Part shown: piece by piece, positions 35,490 to 46,272 of the stretch
Numbering within the stretch: the stretch's first letter is position 1
How the letters are laid out: each line of letters opens with the position of its first letter
Notes under the pieces: generated by a model
Database searches by the model: none
Told to the model about the DNA's origin: nothing
The model's input: only the letters and a program-made list of their open reading frames with translations
Origin: Nonomuraea rubra
GTDB lineage: Bacteria > Actinomycetota > Actinomycetes > Streptosporangiales > Streptosporangiaceae
Assembly (NCBI RefSeq): GCF_014207985.1
Contig: NZ_JACHMI010000001.1
Span: 6,555,001-6,619,000, forward strand
Reading direction: 5' to 3'
DNA: 64,000 bases
Position numbers and translations under genes: made by a program

Positions 35490-36155
35490 TCACTTGTCCT
35501 GCTCGTCCTCGGGGACGAGGCGGGCCTGGTGGGCAAGCAGGCCCGCCTGGGTGCGGTTGGCCAGGCCAAGTTTGTCGAGCAACCGCGAGACGTAGCTCTT
35601 GACCGTGGTTTCCGAGAGGAACAGTCGCGCCGCGATCTCGCTGTTGGTCAGCCCATCGCCGAGGCAGCCGAGCACGTCGCGCTCGCGCTCGCTCAGCGCG
35701 TCGACCTTCTCCTGCGCGGCTCTGGTGTGGTCGTCGGTCCTGGCAGAGCGGGAGACGAGGTGGCGGGCAGCGGCCGGGGACAGCACGGTGTGCCCCTGAG
35801 CCGCCACCTTGACAAGGTCGATCAGGTCCTCCGGCGGGGTCGACTTAACCAGGAAGCCGCTCGCCCCGGCCGCCAGCGCCCGCAGTACGTGGGTGTCGGA
35901 GTCGAATGTGGTCAGGGCGACCACCGCCGGCGGGCTGCTCAACCTGGCGATCTCAGCTGTGGCGATGATCCCGTCCACGCCCGGCATCCTGATGTCCATC
36001 AGCACGACATCGGGAGAGGTGCGCAGGACGGCTTCCACCGCGTCGGCGCCGTCCTCGGCCTCCGCGACGACCTCCACTTCTCCTCCTGCGGCGAGGATCG
36101 TGCGCAGATGGCGGCGGACCATGGGGTCGTCGTCGGCCACGAGCACTCTAATCAT
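35490..36155 (-). CDS. LuxR/NarL-family response regulator
   Basis: 221 aa. Receiver domain residues 1-120: VLVADDDPMVRRH (acidic pocket), VVLMDIRMPGVDG with the phosphorylated Asp, VVALTTFDSD and FLVKSTPPEDL with the Lys. The C-terminal LuxR helix-turn-helix has LSERERDVLGCLGDGLTNSE and FLSETTVKSYVSRLLDKLG. ATG at 36155 overlaps the kinase stop at 36148, so kinase and regulator are cotranslated. Third gene of an operon that begins with an esterase lipoprotein. Confidence 0.95.
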   Translation of the reverse strand: MIRVLVADDDPMVRRHLRTILAAGGEVEVVAEAEDGADAVEAVLRTSPDVVLMDIRMPGVDGIIATAEIARLSSPPAVVALTTFDSDTHVLRALAAGASGFLVKSTPPEDLIDLVKVAAQGHTVLSPAAARHLVSRSARTDDHTRAAQEKVDALSERERDVLGCLGDGLTNSEIAARLFLSETTVKSYVSRLLDKLGLANRTQAGLLAHQARLVPEDEQDK

Positions 36156-37416
36156 CCGGTCTCCCGCCGTTCGATGTGCTGGGGGCCTCGTCGGTGGGAA
36201 CGGAGGCGGGCAGGGCAGCCGACACCCGGAACCCGCCGCAGAGAGCCGGGCTCGCTTCGAAGGAGCCGCCGAGCAGCAAGACACGGCGCCGCAGCCCGTC
36301 GAGACCCGTTCCGGAGCCGCTCGCCGCCAGGAAAGTGTCGCTCGAGCGCGGTGGAGGGGCGTTGGTCACCGTCACCGTCACGGCGCCGTGGTCGTAGGTC
36401 AGCTCGACGTCCACGCGGGCTCCATGCGCGTGCTTCATGGCGTTGGTGAGCGCCTCCTGCAGCACCCGGTACGCGCCCCGGGCAACGGCCGGGGTCACCG
36501 CCTTCGGCTCGCCGGTGACGTACAGGGAGGTCGGGTTGCCCGCCGAAACGGCCGCCTCCACCAGGGCGCACACATCGGCGGGGGCCAGCATGACGTGCGG
36601 CGGCTCGCCGCGCTTGTCCTCGTGGCCGTATTCATGGCTGTGCTCGTGGCCGTGGCGCAGGATACCGATCAGGTCGCGCAGCTCGGCCAGAGCACGCGAG
36701 CCGGTGCTGCGAATCTGCTCGGCGGCGGCCTGAGCTGCGCGATCCGTCGTGGACACCTTCAGCGCGCCGGCGGCCAGCACCATCTCGGTGACGTGATGGG
36801 TGACGATGTCGTGCATCTCACCGGCCAGCCGCTGCCGCTCCGCCGCTGTGGCCCGCTCGGCCAGCAGGTGTTGCTCGCGTTCGGCGCTCTCGGCCCGTTG
36901 ACGGAGCGATCCCACCAGCTCGCGGCGCGCCCGCACGTACAGGCCGAGCACGGCCGGCAGGACGACGGTGGTGCTCCCGGCGTACGCGGTCTCCCAGGAC
37001 GGGACCCACGGCCGGGTGGCAGCCACCGCCAGGACCGCCACGTACGCCAGCACCTCGCGGCGCGGCAGCGTGTGGGCCAGGAACCACACGATCACCGGCG
37101 TGCACAGTGGCGCGGTGACCGGCGTCGCAGGGTTCACGGGAGTGAACGTCCCCGGAACGAGCGTGTCGCCCACGGCCGCCACGACCGTCGCGATGATCGC
37201 GATCACGGCTACCGCTCGGGGGAAACGGCACAGCGCCAGCAGGCAGGCGTCCACGACCAGGCTGAGCACCAGCCCGGCGGCCGGCCCCAGCGGGCCGCCG
37301 GTGCGCTGCACGTTGAGGTAGATCGCGACGTCGAGCAGCGCGAACACGGCCATGGCGACGGCCAGGAAGACCGTAGCCCTCCTGGCCTCGCCCGGCTGCG
37401 GTGCGGTGGTGGTCAC
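36148..37416 (-). CDS. Two-component sensor histidine kinase (NarL-type partner)
   Basis: 422 aa. Five to six membrane helices in the first 150 residues (ATVFLAVAMAVFALLDVAIY, VAVIAIIATVVAAVGDTL). The HisKA_3 helix carries the phosphorylated His in RQRLAGEMHDIVTHHVTEMV, and the ATPase domain holds YRVLQEALTNAMKHAHG (N box) and GTGLDGLRRRV (G box). A His/Glu-rich loop (HGHEHSHEYGHEDK) just before the ATPase could bind metal. The GTG at 37416 overlaps the esterase stop (GTGA), which fixes the start. Confidence 0.93.
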   Translation of the reverse strand: MTTTAPQPGEARRATVFLAVAMAVFALLDVAIYLNVQRTGGPLGPAAGLVLSLVVDACLLALCRFPRAVAVIAIIATVVAAVGDTLVPGTFTPVNPATPVTAPLCTPVIVWFLAHTLPRREVLAYVAVLAVAATRPWVPSWETAYAGSTTVVLPAVLGLYVRARRELVGSLRQRAESAEREQHLLAERATAAERQRLAGEMHDIVTHHVTEMVLAAGALKVSTTDRAAQAAAEQIRSTGSRALAELRDLIGILRHGHEHSHEYGHEDKRGEPPHVMLAPADVCALVEAAVSAGNPTSLYVTGEPKAVTPAVARGAYRVLQEALTNAMKHAHGARVDVELTYDHGAVTVTVTNAPPPRSSDTFLAASGSGTGLDGLRRRVLLLGGSFEASPALCGGFRVSAALPASVPTDEAPSTSNGGRPDD

Positions 37417-39080
37417 GGTCCGTTGAGGCGGTCGCACGCGGGCACCGGCGTGGTGGCGGTGCTCCCCGGCCGGTCGGTGATCAGGTGAGCCACCGGCCCG
37501 GTACCCGCCGTCGCCGCCCAGCGCGGCCACGGCTTCCCGCTCACCGACGGCGTGCCGGTCCGCGCGAACGATGTCCAGGCGGCCACCATATCCCGGGCCA
37601 CGGACTGCTGGAGGGCGGTGAGCGGGACAGGCTTGCCGTCCAGGCTGATCGGCTTCTCCTTGACGTCGAACAGATACAGCAGTTCGGAGGCGTGCCCGGC
37701 CCCGGCCGGGAACCCGGGCGGGGAGGGGATGAACGGCGGGACGGTGTCATCGCCGAACACGTAGGCGTACACGGGCACGCGGCGGGCCAGGGCGTCGCGG
37801 TCCTCGGCGTGGGGGCAGGCGAAGACGGCGTCGGTGTAGGGGGCCGCCCAGGCCTCGCTCGCGGTCGCGTAGTCCTCGCGCCGATAGCGGCGCGCGATGC
37901 CACCGGCCCTGCTCCCGAAGCCCTCGCGCAGGAGAGCGGGCAGGTTCTCATCCGTGATCGGCATGCCGGCCAGGCCGAGCGTCCCGGCGAACAGCAGCGC
38001 CTCCTTGCTCGTGTGCCCGGACAATACCGGCACGCGGGCGAAGTCGCCCGTACGCAGCGCCCGTTCCGGGGAGGTGGGCAGGGTCGGGCCGCCGTACGCC
38101 GCCGCCTGGAACAGCCCGGTCTGCGGCAGCAGATCCTTGACCGGCTTGCCGCGCAGACAAGCGAGGATCCTCCCCGCGTCCCTCCCCGCCGGGCAGCCGA
38201 GTCGCGTCGCGGCCGTCCGCGTGGCGGCGTGAGTCTCCTTCACCGAACGCCAGAACGGGGATCGCGGCGCTCCAGGCATCGCCAGCAGGACAGTTCCGCA
38301 GGTGCCGCTCTGGATGATCGCCTTGGCGAACAGGCCCCTGCTGTCGGGGGCGGTGAGGTGGCCGCAGGTGGCGACGCCGCCGCCCGACTCGCCGAACAGC
38401 GTCACGTTGCCCGCGTCGCCGCCGAACGCCGCCGCGTTGCGCCGTACCCAGCGCAGCGCCGCCTGCTGGTCCTGCAGCCCGAACGTACCCCCGCCGACCA
38501 TCCCCGGCAGTGCCAGGTAACCCAGGACGCCCAGCCGGAATTCCACCGTGACCACCACGACGTCCCCCTGGACGGCCAGCCGGCGCGGGTCGTAGTCGGC
38601 GCCCCTACCCGCTACGAACCCGCCTCCGTGCAGCCAGACCATCACGGGCTTGCGCTTCCCACCCGCCTTCTCAGGGCCCGCTTTCTCGAGGCCCGCTTTC
38701 TCGAGGCCCGCCTGCTTGGGGACGGTGACATCGAGCGTCAGGCAGTCTTCGACGTCGCTGCGCTCTTTCGGATTGACGTTGTCCTGCGGGCAGGCGGGGC
38801 CGGACGCTGTTGCGGGCACGACCCCCCGCCACCTGGCCACCGGCTGCGGTGGCCGCCAGCGCAGCTCCCCGACCGGCGGGCGCGCATAGCGGATGCCGCG
38901 ATACCTCAGCACATCCCCATCCTCGACCCCTCGGATCATCCCGCTGTCCAAGGCAACCTCCAAGCCCGGGACCGTCGACGGCTCGGCCCGGGCCTTCGCC
39001 GCGCCACATCCCTGGACGAGCAGCAGCGCCATGGCGCTCAAGCAGGCCACACCTCTGGCGATCACGTTTCGTGAACTCAT
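37413..39080 (-). CDS. Type B carboxylesterase, lipoprotein
   Basis: 555 aa. The signal peptide ends in a lipobox (LLVQGC), so it is probably anchored outside the membrane. Carboxylesterase motifs: YRGIRYARPPVGELRW, EDCLTLDV, VWLHGGGFVAG (oxyanion hole), nucleophile in VTLFGESGGGVAT, and a C-terminal HASELLYLFD with the catalytic His. A tandem KAGLEKAGLEKAGPEKAG segment (near base 38700) precedes the oxyanion strand. ATG at 39080. It is the first gene of an operon with the kinase and regulator, which may sense its product or substrate. Confidence 0.92.
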   Translation of the reverse strand: MSSRNVIARGVACLSAMALLLVQGCGAAKARAEPSTVPGLEVALDSGMIRGVEDGDVLRYRGIRYARPPVGELRWRPPQPVARWRGVVPATASGPACPQDNVNPKERSDVEDCLTLDVTVPKQAGLEKAGLEKAGPEKAGGKRKPVMVWLHGGGFVAGRGADYDPRRLAVQGDVVVVTVEFRLGVLGYLALPGMVGGGTFGLQDQQAALRWVRRNAAAFGGDAGNVTLFGESGGGVATCGHLTAPDSRGLFAKAIIQSGTCGTVLLAMPGAPRSPFWRSVKETHAATRTAATRLGCPAGRDAGRILACLRGKPVKDLLPQTGLFQAAAYGGPTLPTSPERALRTGDFARVPVLSGHTSKEALLFAGTLGLAGMPITDENLPALLREGFGSRAGGIARRYRREDYATASEAWAAPYTDAVFACPHAEDRDALARRVPVYAYVFGDDTVPPFIPSPPGFPAGAGHASELLYLFDVKEKPISLDGKPVPLTALQQSVARDMVAAWTSFARTGTPSVSGKPWPRWAATAGTGPVAHLITDRPGSTATTPVPACDRLNGP

Positions 39081-39417
39081 GTGTGGCACATTAGAAACGG
39101 CCGGCCCTCCGCCGGTACGCCCGCGGGTTGCGGTTCGCTGACCGATGGTTGTCTCCCGTATGGCTCGGCGGCGTAGCCGCAGACCGCGGCCAACGAAATC
39201 GCGTGTACAGGCGTTAACGGCAGTCCCACCGGCGCCCCGACGCTGAAGGCGCCGTTGACGACGACCGGCCCCCGCACCGTCTGAGAGGCCTCGATGTGGT
39301 CCTTTGGGAAATTCCAACAGATTTCCTGACCTGCGACGACGCCCGGCATGTTCCGTTTGTTGATCGCTTCCGCTACGGTTCGTGCGGTCCCGACCGGTTG
39401 CGGTGTGGGAGTGTTCG
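39081..39417. other. Upstream region of the esterase operon
   Basis: Must contain the esterase promoter. A minus-strand frame (39077-39349) reads GPVVVNGAFSVGAPVGLPLT and could be a lost gene end, but it overlaps the esterase start and has no known relatives. Confidence 0.35.
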
Positions 39418-40273
39418 ATGTCGACCCGGATGTTCTCCGAAGACCAGCTGGAGCGGTTGCAGTCCTACCCTGACATCGGCCGCGACAATGTGATCCGGTA
39501 CTTCGCCCGGACGCCCGCCGACGTCTCCTTCATCGACCCAGGCCGGGGTCGTGACCCGGCCGACCGATGAGGGCTTGCCGTTCAACTGGCCGCCTTGCCC
39601 TGGTTGGGGTTCGTGCCGGACGAGATGAGCTCAGTACCGCCGGTGGCGGTGGCCAGCTGGCCGAGCGGCTGGGGGTGGATCCGGCTGGTCTTACCGAGTA
39701 TGGGCAGCGGGAGCAGACACGCAGGGATCATCTACGGCTCGCGGCCGGATATCGGGGCTGGAAGAGTGCGCTGGCCGACAGCACGGCGATGAAGGAGCTC
39801 GAGCAGTTCCTGCTGGACCGGGCGATAGAGCACGACTCGCCGACGCTGCTGTTCAACCTGGCGCGCGAGTATCTGATGGCGGCCAAGGTGCTCCGGCGCG
39901 GCGTGCTCATCTTGGCCAAGATGGTCGGCACGGCCCGCAAGGCGGCCGCTGATCTGACCTCGCAGTTCGTGGGGCACCTGCTGACCACTGAGGTCCGCGC
40001 CGATCTGGAGCGGATGCTGGTCGTGGATGCGGGGTTGGGGAAGACCCGGCTGGAGTGGCTAGTCACTCCAGCCAGGGACGCCTCGACCACGTCGGTGAAG
40101 ACCGAGATCGACAAGCTGACCTGGTTGCGCGCGATCGACGCGCACCAGATGGATGTGTCGGTGCTGCCGAACGAGCGGCGCCGGTTCCTGGCGCAGGTCG
40201 CGCGCCGCTCTACCAATCAGGGGCTGGGGTGGCGCAAGGAGCGGAAGTTCCCGATCCTGCTGGCGTTGGCGGT
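39418..40273 (+). pseudogene. tnpA: Tn3-family TnpA N-terminal fragment, multiply frameshifted
   Basis: ATG at 39418: MFSEDQLERLQSYPDI and VIRYFARTPADVSFID are the DUF4158 start. Frames then shift near 39567 (LAVQLAALPWLGFVPDE) and again near 39650 before LAERLGVDPAGLTEYGQREQ. A long open part follows (EYLMAAKVLRRGVLILAKMV, LRAIDAHQMDVSVLP) ending at KFPILLALAV, where similarity stops. It overlaps in family position with the 5097-7651 copy, so they are not halves of one gene. Confidence 0.8.
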
Positions 40274-40284
40274 GCCGACGCCAG

Positions 40285-40546
40285 CAGACCAGCGCGTCGG
40301 TCTCGCCGAGCAGCTCGCGCGCCCGCGCCGCCAGATGGTCGCAGTCGTCCTGTGAGCACAAGTCGGCGGTCACGGCGTCGCCGCCGCCCGCCTCCTCGCA
40401 CGCCTCCTTCAGCCGTTCCAGGCGGCGGGCCGCCAACAGCATGCGCGAGCCCCACCGCGTACCGCGCACACGGCCAGCGCCCGCCCGATTCCCGCGGACG
40501 CGGACGCCACCAGGATCCGCATGCCTGCCGGGGTCTTGTCGCTCAT
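40285..40546 (-). pseudogene. Short-chain dehydrogenase N-terminal fragment
   Basis: ATG at 40546 follows GGGGAGGA. MRILVASASAGIGRALAVCA carries the cofactor loop (an odd SASAGIG), then a frame change near 40450 leads to MLLAARRLERLKEACEEAGG and VTADLCSQDDCDHL. Cut by the Tn3 fragment before the catalytic Tyr/Lys. Confidence 0.7.
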
Positions 40547-40563
40547 GACGGCTCCTCCCCGGT

Positions 40564-40771
40564 CTACACGCCCTCGGCGATGGTCTTGATCTCCAGGTAC
40601 CCTGCTCCGCCGGTAGCCGCTAAAAGGGGTCGTGGGTCGGCACGCACTCCACCAGCAGGGCCGACTTGCCCGCCCAGCTCCAGGAAGGCCTTCTTGATGC
40701 TCTCCGCACCCGCGGTCATGACCTGCCTGCCGGTGGCCGGCGATCAGCATCCGCCCCTCGCCGTCCGGCAT
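40564..40771 (-). pseudogene. Aldehyde dehydrogenase collapsed by internal deletions
   Basis: Start with ribosome site (GGAGGACTC ATG at 40771), MPDGEGRMLIAG as the family N-terminus, then only one internal piece (QVMTAGAESIKKAFLELGGK, the segment before the catalytic Cys) and the natural C-terminus YLEIKTIAEGV with stop at 40564. About 1.2 kb of the usual 1.45 kb gene is gone while both ends remain. The SDR fragment follows directly, so they were one operon. Confidence 0.65.
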
Positions 40772-40863
40772 GAGTCCTCCGCTCGCCGCTTGTAGTGATG
40801 TATAAACGACCGAATATGGTTCCGCGATGTGCGGAGAGCGCCCCGAACCCAACAACTGAACGC

Positions 40864-42444
<1,581 letters not shown>

Positions 42445-42584
42445 CTATAGATTGAAGTGGAAGGAGTGTGTAAACCTCCTTGCCCCTGTCTTTGGAGCAC
42501 GTCTTCTAAATCCCCCGACGCGAGGCGGTCAGCGCTCGCCATGATCGAGCGGCTGACCGCGCCGCGATTGGTCCCGGGAACTCG

Positions 42585-43004
42585 CTAACCCGTGACGAAG
42601 AAGAACGCCTGGTTGTGGATGACGGTGTCCTCATCGGAGAGGGTGACGAGGAAGGTCTCGGTGAACGGGATCGTCTCCTGGTCGCCCTCGTGCCTCAGGT
42701 GGCCCACGCTCACGATCAGTTGCGGGCCGTACGGGGTTTGCTGCTCGGAGCAGACCTGGGGCTCCAGGGTTAGGGACGGCAGGTTGGCTAAGTGTGTGGC
42801 GATGGCCTCTCTTCCCCGGTTTTCGCGGCCTTTGGCGATGAGTACTGAGTCGGCGGTGTAGTAGGCGGTGAGCGCCTTGCGGGGGACAGCAGCGGGCAAC
42901 GTCCATGCCCGGCGCCAGGCCAAGTCCGGCGGCGCGGGGGCATCGGCCACAGCCACGGCACACACGGCCAGCAGCAGGGCCATCCCGATCACGGCGCCCC
43001 GCAC
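42585..43004 (-). CDS. Exported NTF2/SnoaL-like protein
   Basis: 139 aa from a GTG at 43004 (an ATG seven codons on is possible). Signal or anchor segment VIGMALLLAVCAVAVADAPA, then an NTF2-like fold: LTAYYTADSVLIAKGRENRG (cone-forming helix and first strand), EGDQETIPFTETFLVTLSDE, and the last strand HNQAFFFVTG. The start lies three bases after the stop of the gene at 43008, so they form an operon. Ligand unknown. Confidence 0.7.
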   Translation of the reverse strand: MRGAVIGMALLLAVCAVAVADAPAPPDLAWRRAWTLPAAVPRKALTAYYTADSVLIAKGRENRGREAIATHLANLPSLTLEPQVCSEQQTPYGPQLIVSVGHLRHEGDQETIPFTETFLVTLSDEDTVIHNQAFFFVTG

Positions 43005-43007
43005 CGC

Positions 43008-43869
43008 TCAGCACCCCTCCGCCGCCGGACGGTCCGCGCACACCTGCTTGCGCGGGACCGGCTGCCAGCCGCCCAGCGGAGACTCGTGGTATGAGGAACG
43101 ATAGGTCTTCGCGGGCCCAGTGATCCTAAAGGGTCGCCCGCCGGGCCCCTTCACGACGACCTGCTCGGCGCGCGCGTCGGCCAGCACGGTCGTCAGCAGG
43201 TCGAACTCGTAGAAGGCCTTGTCACCCTCGATCGTCATGCTCAGGGTGACCCGCTCGTCCCGCTTCAGATCGATCTGCTTGCTTCGGAAGTAGGTCACGT
43301 TCGGATCCTCGGCCATTCGGAAGCGGGGAGCCCGATCGTCGAGGTCGGCCGAGACCTGGATGGTGGCGGCCTCACCGGCGCCCGCCGACACCAGTAGCGC
43401 GCCCCGTGACACCGGCTCTCGGGTGAGCACCCGCGGCTCGATGTCGACGATGCGCACACTGCTGCGGTTGCCGACCAGCACGACGGTGAGGTTCACGCCA
43501 CCGATCGGGGCGACCCGGTGGCGGGCCAGCACCGCCTCGCGCTCGGCATCCGCGGCGTCGGCCTGCAGCACCGCCCGTTCCTGCGGATCGGTCACGGGCT
43601 CGCGCAGCGAGATGGCGCAGGCCGGTGTCCACTGCCACGTGCCCGATGGTGAGCGGGCCCTGACCCGCGATGCGACCGATGGTGTCCGAGCCGCGTGCGT
43701 TGTACCTTTCGGTGAAGACGACGCCGACCGCGGCGATGAGCACCGCACTCAAGACACCCGCCAGCCACGCGCGGGGTCCCTTCCACCACCCGGCCCGCTC
43801 CTCAGGTACCGGATCGCTGACCTGGCGAACGTCGTTGGCGGGGCGCCTGCCCCGGCGAGCTCCGGCCAT
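43008..43869 (-). pseudogene. Membrane-anchored hypothetical protein with one frameshift
   Basis: ATG at 43869. A basic N-terminus, one membrane helix (WLAGVLSAVLIAAVGVVFTE), then an extracellular part. Near 43625 the frame changes by one base: ...HVAVDTG is followed in the next frame by PACAISLREPVTDPQERAVL, with beta-rich sequence (VNLTVVLVGNRSSVRIVDIE, RVTLSMTIEGDKAFYEFDLL) to the stop at 43008. Corrected length about 285 aa. Both parts are strongly coding, so a sequence error is possible. Confidence 0.65.
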
Positions 43870-43984
43870 CCGACGCCTCCCACCCCAGGCGACAACGGCT
43901 ACACAGGAACCTTGGCCCGCTCCATCGAGGGCGTCAACGGCGCCCGGCGCAGACCAGGGAAATCCCAGCACCGCGAGCAGGCGA

Positions 43985-45263
43985 TCATATGGATCGAGGC
44001 CAACGAGAGCGCGAGAACGGGCTGATCATCGGTAACCCTCGTGCTTGCAGCAATCGGCGGGCCAAGGCCACACCGCGCTCCACCGCACCTGCGCCGGTTG
44101 ATGTCTGTGCTGCTGCGGGTGGATTCGCGGCGTCGGGCTGCCCTACCCATGGCGCGGACGCATCCACAATGCCGGTCGCCACCGCTCGCGCTCGCCACTC
44201 GTGCTTGCGTGCTTCCTGCGCGGCTCGTCGCTGTGCCGTGTCCGCCGCTGCGCGGTGGGACGGCAGCGGGCGCACCCGGCCGTCGTGGCCGGTCCATGAT
44301 TCCAGCCGGTGCCGGACCCAGCCGGGGACGTGACGGATCTCGTTCGTGCTGGACCAGGTGTAGGTCCATCGGCTGTCGTCCGGTCGCACGTCCAGGGCGT
44401 GCAGCACGTCGTGCGCGGTGGCGCCCGCGAGGAAGAAGGGCTTGAGCAGCCACCGCAGGTAGCGGGCCGTCATGCGGCGCAACAGCGGCGCCTCGTGTCG
44501 GAGCCGTTCGCAGGCCTGTAACCGCTCTCGCTTGGTCCGCGGCTTGAGATGCAGCGGCCATGTCGGCGAAGCACGAGAGGGGGCGAGGGGTGGGTGGGGT
44601 GTCTCGCGCGTGCGCGTGGGACCGGCTCTTTCTCCCCCACGGGGAGAAAGAGCGGGGGGCTCACTTGATCGTTGTTGCTGCTCGGTCAGTTGCCTGCGTC
44701 GAGCGTCGGTTGGGGGACGTCGCGGCAGGCACAGCACCCACAGCGCCGCCCGGTTGCCGAAGCCGTCGTCGTCCAGGCCGGCGTTGGTGCCGTTGCGGTA
44801 GCGCGCGGTGGAGCCTGGTTCGACCACGCCCAGCCAGCCGCCGTTCGCGCAGCCAGCGCACCCACCGCTTGACCGTGGCTTTCGCCAGCCCTGTCCGCTC
44901 CACGAGGCGCGCGATGGTCGGCCGGGAGCACAGCGTCTTCCAGTCCGCGCTCCAGCAGATGATGGCCGCGATCAGCATCAGGTTCCGGGAGCCGTCGCAG
45001 CGGAGCGTGAGAACGTCGGGGTGCTCCTTGAGGCTGCGTAACCAGGCCTGCTGCGTCGGCGTGCGCCGCATGCCGTCGGGCACAGATGCGAGGATGAGCG
45101 CTTTGGACGGCGGTTCTGCCCGGTTGGGCATGCTCAAGGTGCCAGCGACCCGCCGCCATCGGGTGTGGGATGTGACCGTGCGGCTGGTTGGTAGGCGCGC
45201 AGCGCTCAAGCGCGCGAGATGCGGCGTCTCCTTGGCAGGTGTGACCGCCATGACGGCATCCAT
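43985..45263 (-). pseudogene. Plasmid replication-type winged-helix protein with one frameshift
   Basis: Start ATG about 45263. N-terminal DNA-binding part: AIICWSADWKTLCSRPTIAR, LVERTGLAKATVKRWVRWLR. An extra G near 44838 shifts the frame; the continuation WLGVVEPGSTARYRNGTNAG, ALWVLCLPRRPP, RYLRWLLKPFFLAGATAHDV and EIRHVPGWVRHRLESWTGHD matches the replication-associated proteins of actinomycete plasmids and integrative elements. About 425 codons when corrected. With the xis- and int-like genes downstream it suggests an AICE-type module. Confidence 0.55.
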
Positions 45264-45396
45264 GCAGTGTCCCGTGGAAGGGGGTTGGGGTGAGCGTCAC
45301 CACGTGCACTTCTCCGCTGTGGTGATCACTTTGACCGGGGGTGAGTTTCGGACGATCGGCGCCTGGCCGACCACGCCATGCAGGCTCTTGCCGCTG

Positions 45397-45609
45397 CTAG
45401 CCAGTGGCCAGGGGGTCGGTCACCACGGCGAGTTCCAGTAGTCGCCCTCTCGCAGTCGCAGCGGGCCCTCTCGTCAGGAGCCTAGTCGGCGATGTGCTCG
45501 TCACCGTCGCTTTCCACGTGTCCAGGTCCTGCCGGTACTGGTTCCGACGAGGCCATAGGGCGATCTTGGGCACGACGAGGGATTCAACGCCGCGGCGTTG
45601 GTTGGACAT
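45397..45609 (-). CDS. Possible small protein
   Basis: 70 codons, MSNQRRGVESLVVPKIALWP to TDPLATG. It reads somewhat like coding sequence (RRNQYRQDLDTWKATV) but lacks a clear ribosome site and a known family. The region 45610-45838 next to it shows nothing convincing. Confidence 0.25.
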   Translation of the reverse strand: MSNQRRGVESLVVPKIALWPRRNQYRQDLDTWKATVTSTSPTRLLTRGPAATARGRLLELAVVTDPLATG

Positions 45610-45838
45610 GTGAGGCTGCAAGGGCAGATGAGCAGGAGTTCGCCATCACCAGTTGTCGCCAGGCGTATGTCGCGGTTGCCCGTCCTTGTGAGCGTGGCGG
45701 CGTGGCGCTGGTTCGACCATGGAGCGGCAGGGGCGTTCCGTTTCATACCGTGGAGTGCGCAGGATCAGCTCATGCGGCGCTCATGGAGGCTTTCGCACCT
45801 GGTGATGGCCGGTATGGCGGGCTGGTTACGCGGGGCAG

Positions 45839-46103
45839 TCAGGAAGTAACTCGAATGGTCTGCCCCCTGTCCGTGGCCGGTGCCGGTTGTAGCGCCGGGT
45901 CCTCGATCTCGAGGCGGCGCAGGATGGCGGCCCGGCCCACCCGGTAGGTGTGACCGATGCGCAGGACGGGGCAGGGAAAGGCGCCGCTGCGGGCCAGTTC
46001 GTGTGCTTTAGTCCGGCCGATGCCGAACGCCTTGCCCGCCGTTGGGCAGGTCGACGGTGGCGGGCAGCAAGAGCAGTTCCTCGATGGTCAGGGCCTGTGC
46101 CAT
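45839..46103 (-). pseudogene. Excisionase/helix-turn-helix protein with one frameshift
   Basis: ATG at 46103: MAQALTIEELLLLPATVDLP, then one base off near 46040, continuing GKAFGIGRTKAHELARSGAF, PCPVLRIGHTYRVGRAAILR to the TGA at 45839. This is the MerR/excisionase-like fold (HTH_17) of AICE Xis proteins, about 87 codons. It is divergent from the XRE regulator. Confidence 0.65.
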
Positions 46104-46272
46104 GGGCGTGCCTTTCCGTGAAGGGAAGCCTGGGGCCGCGACGGGGGTGTGCCGAGCAGTGCCGTCGATGCGCGGCGGGCTGGCGCTCGTGATCAGAGTG
46201 ACACAAGAGACGCTAGACGGGAACCATTCCGCGAGTAAGGTTCATCCCATTCGGATAGAGCGAGGAGCGCCG

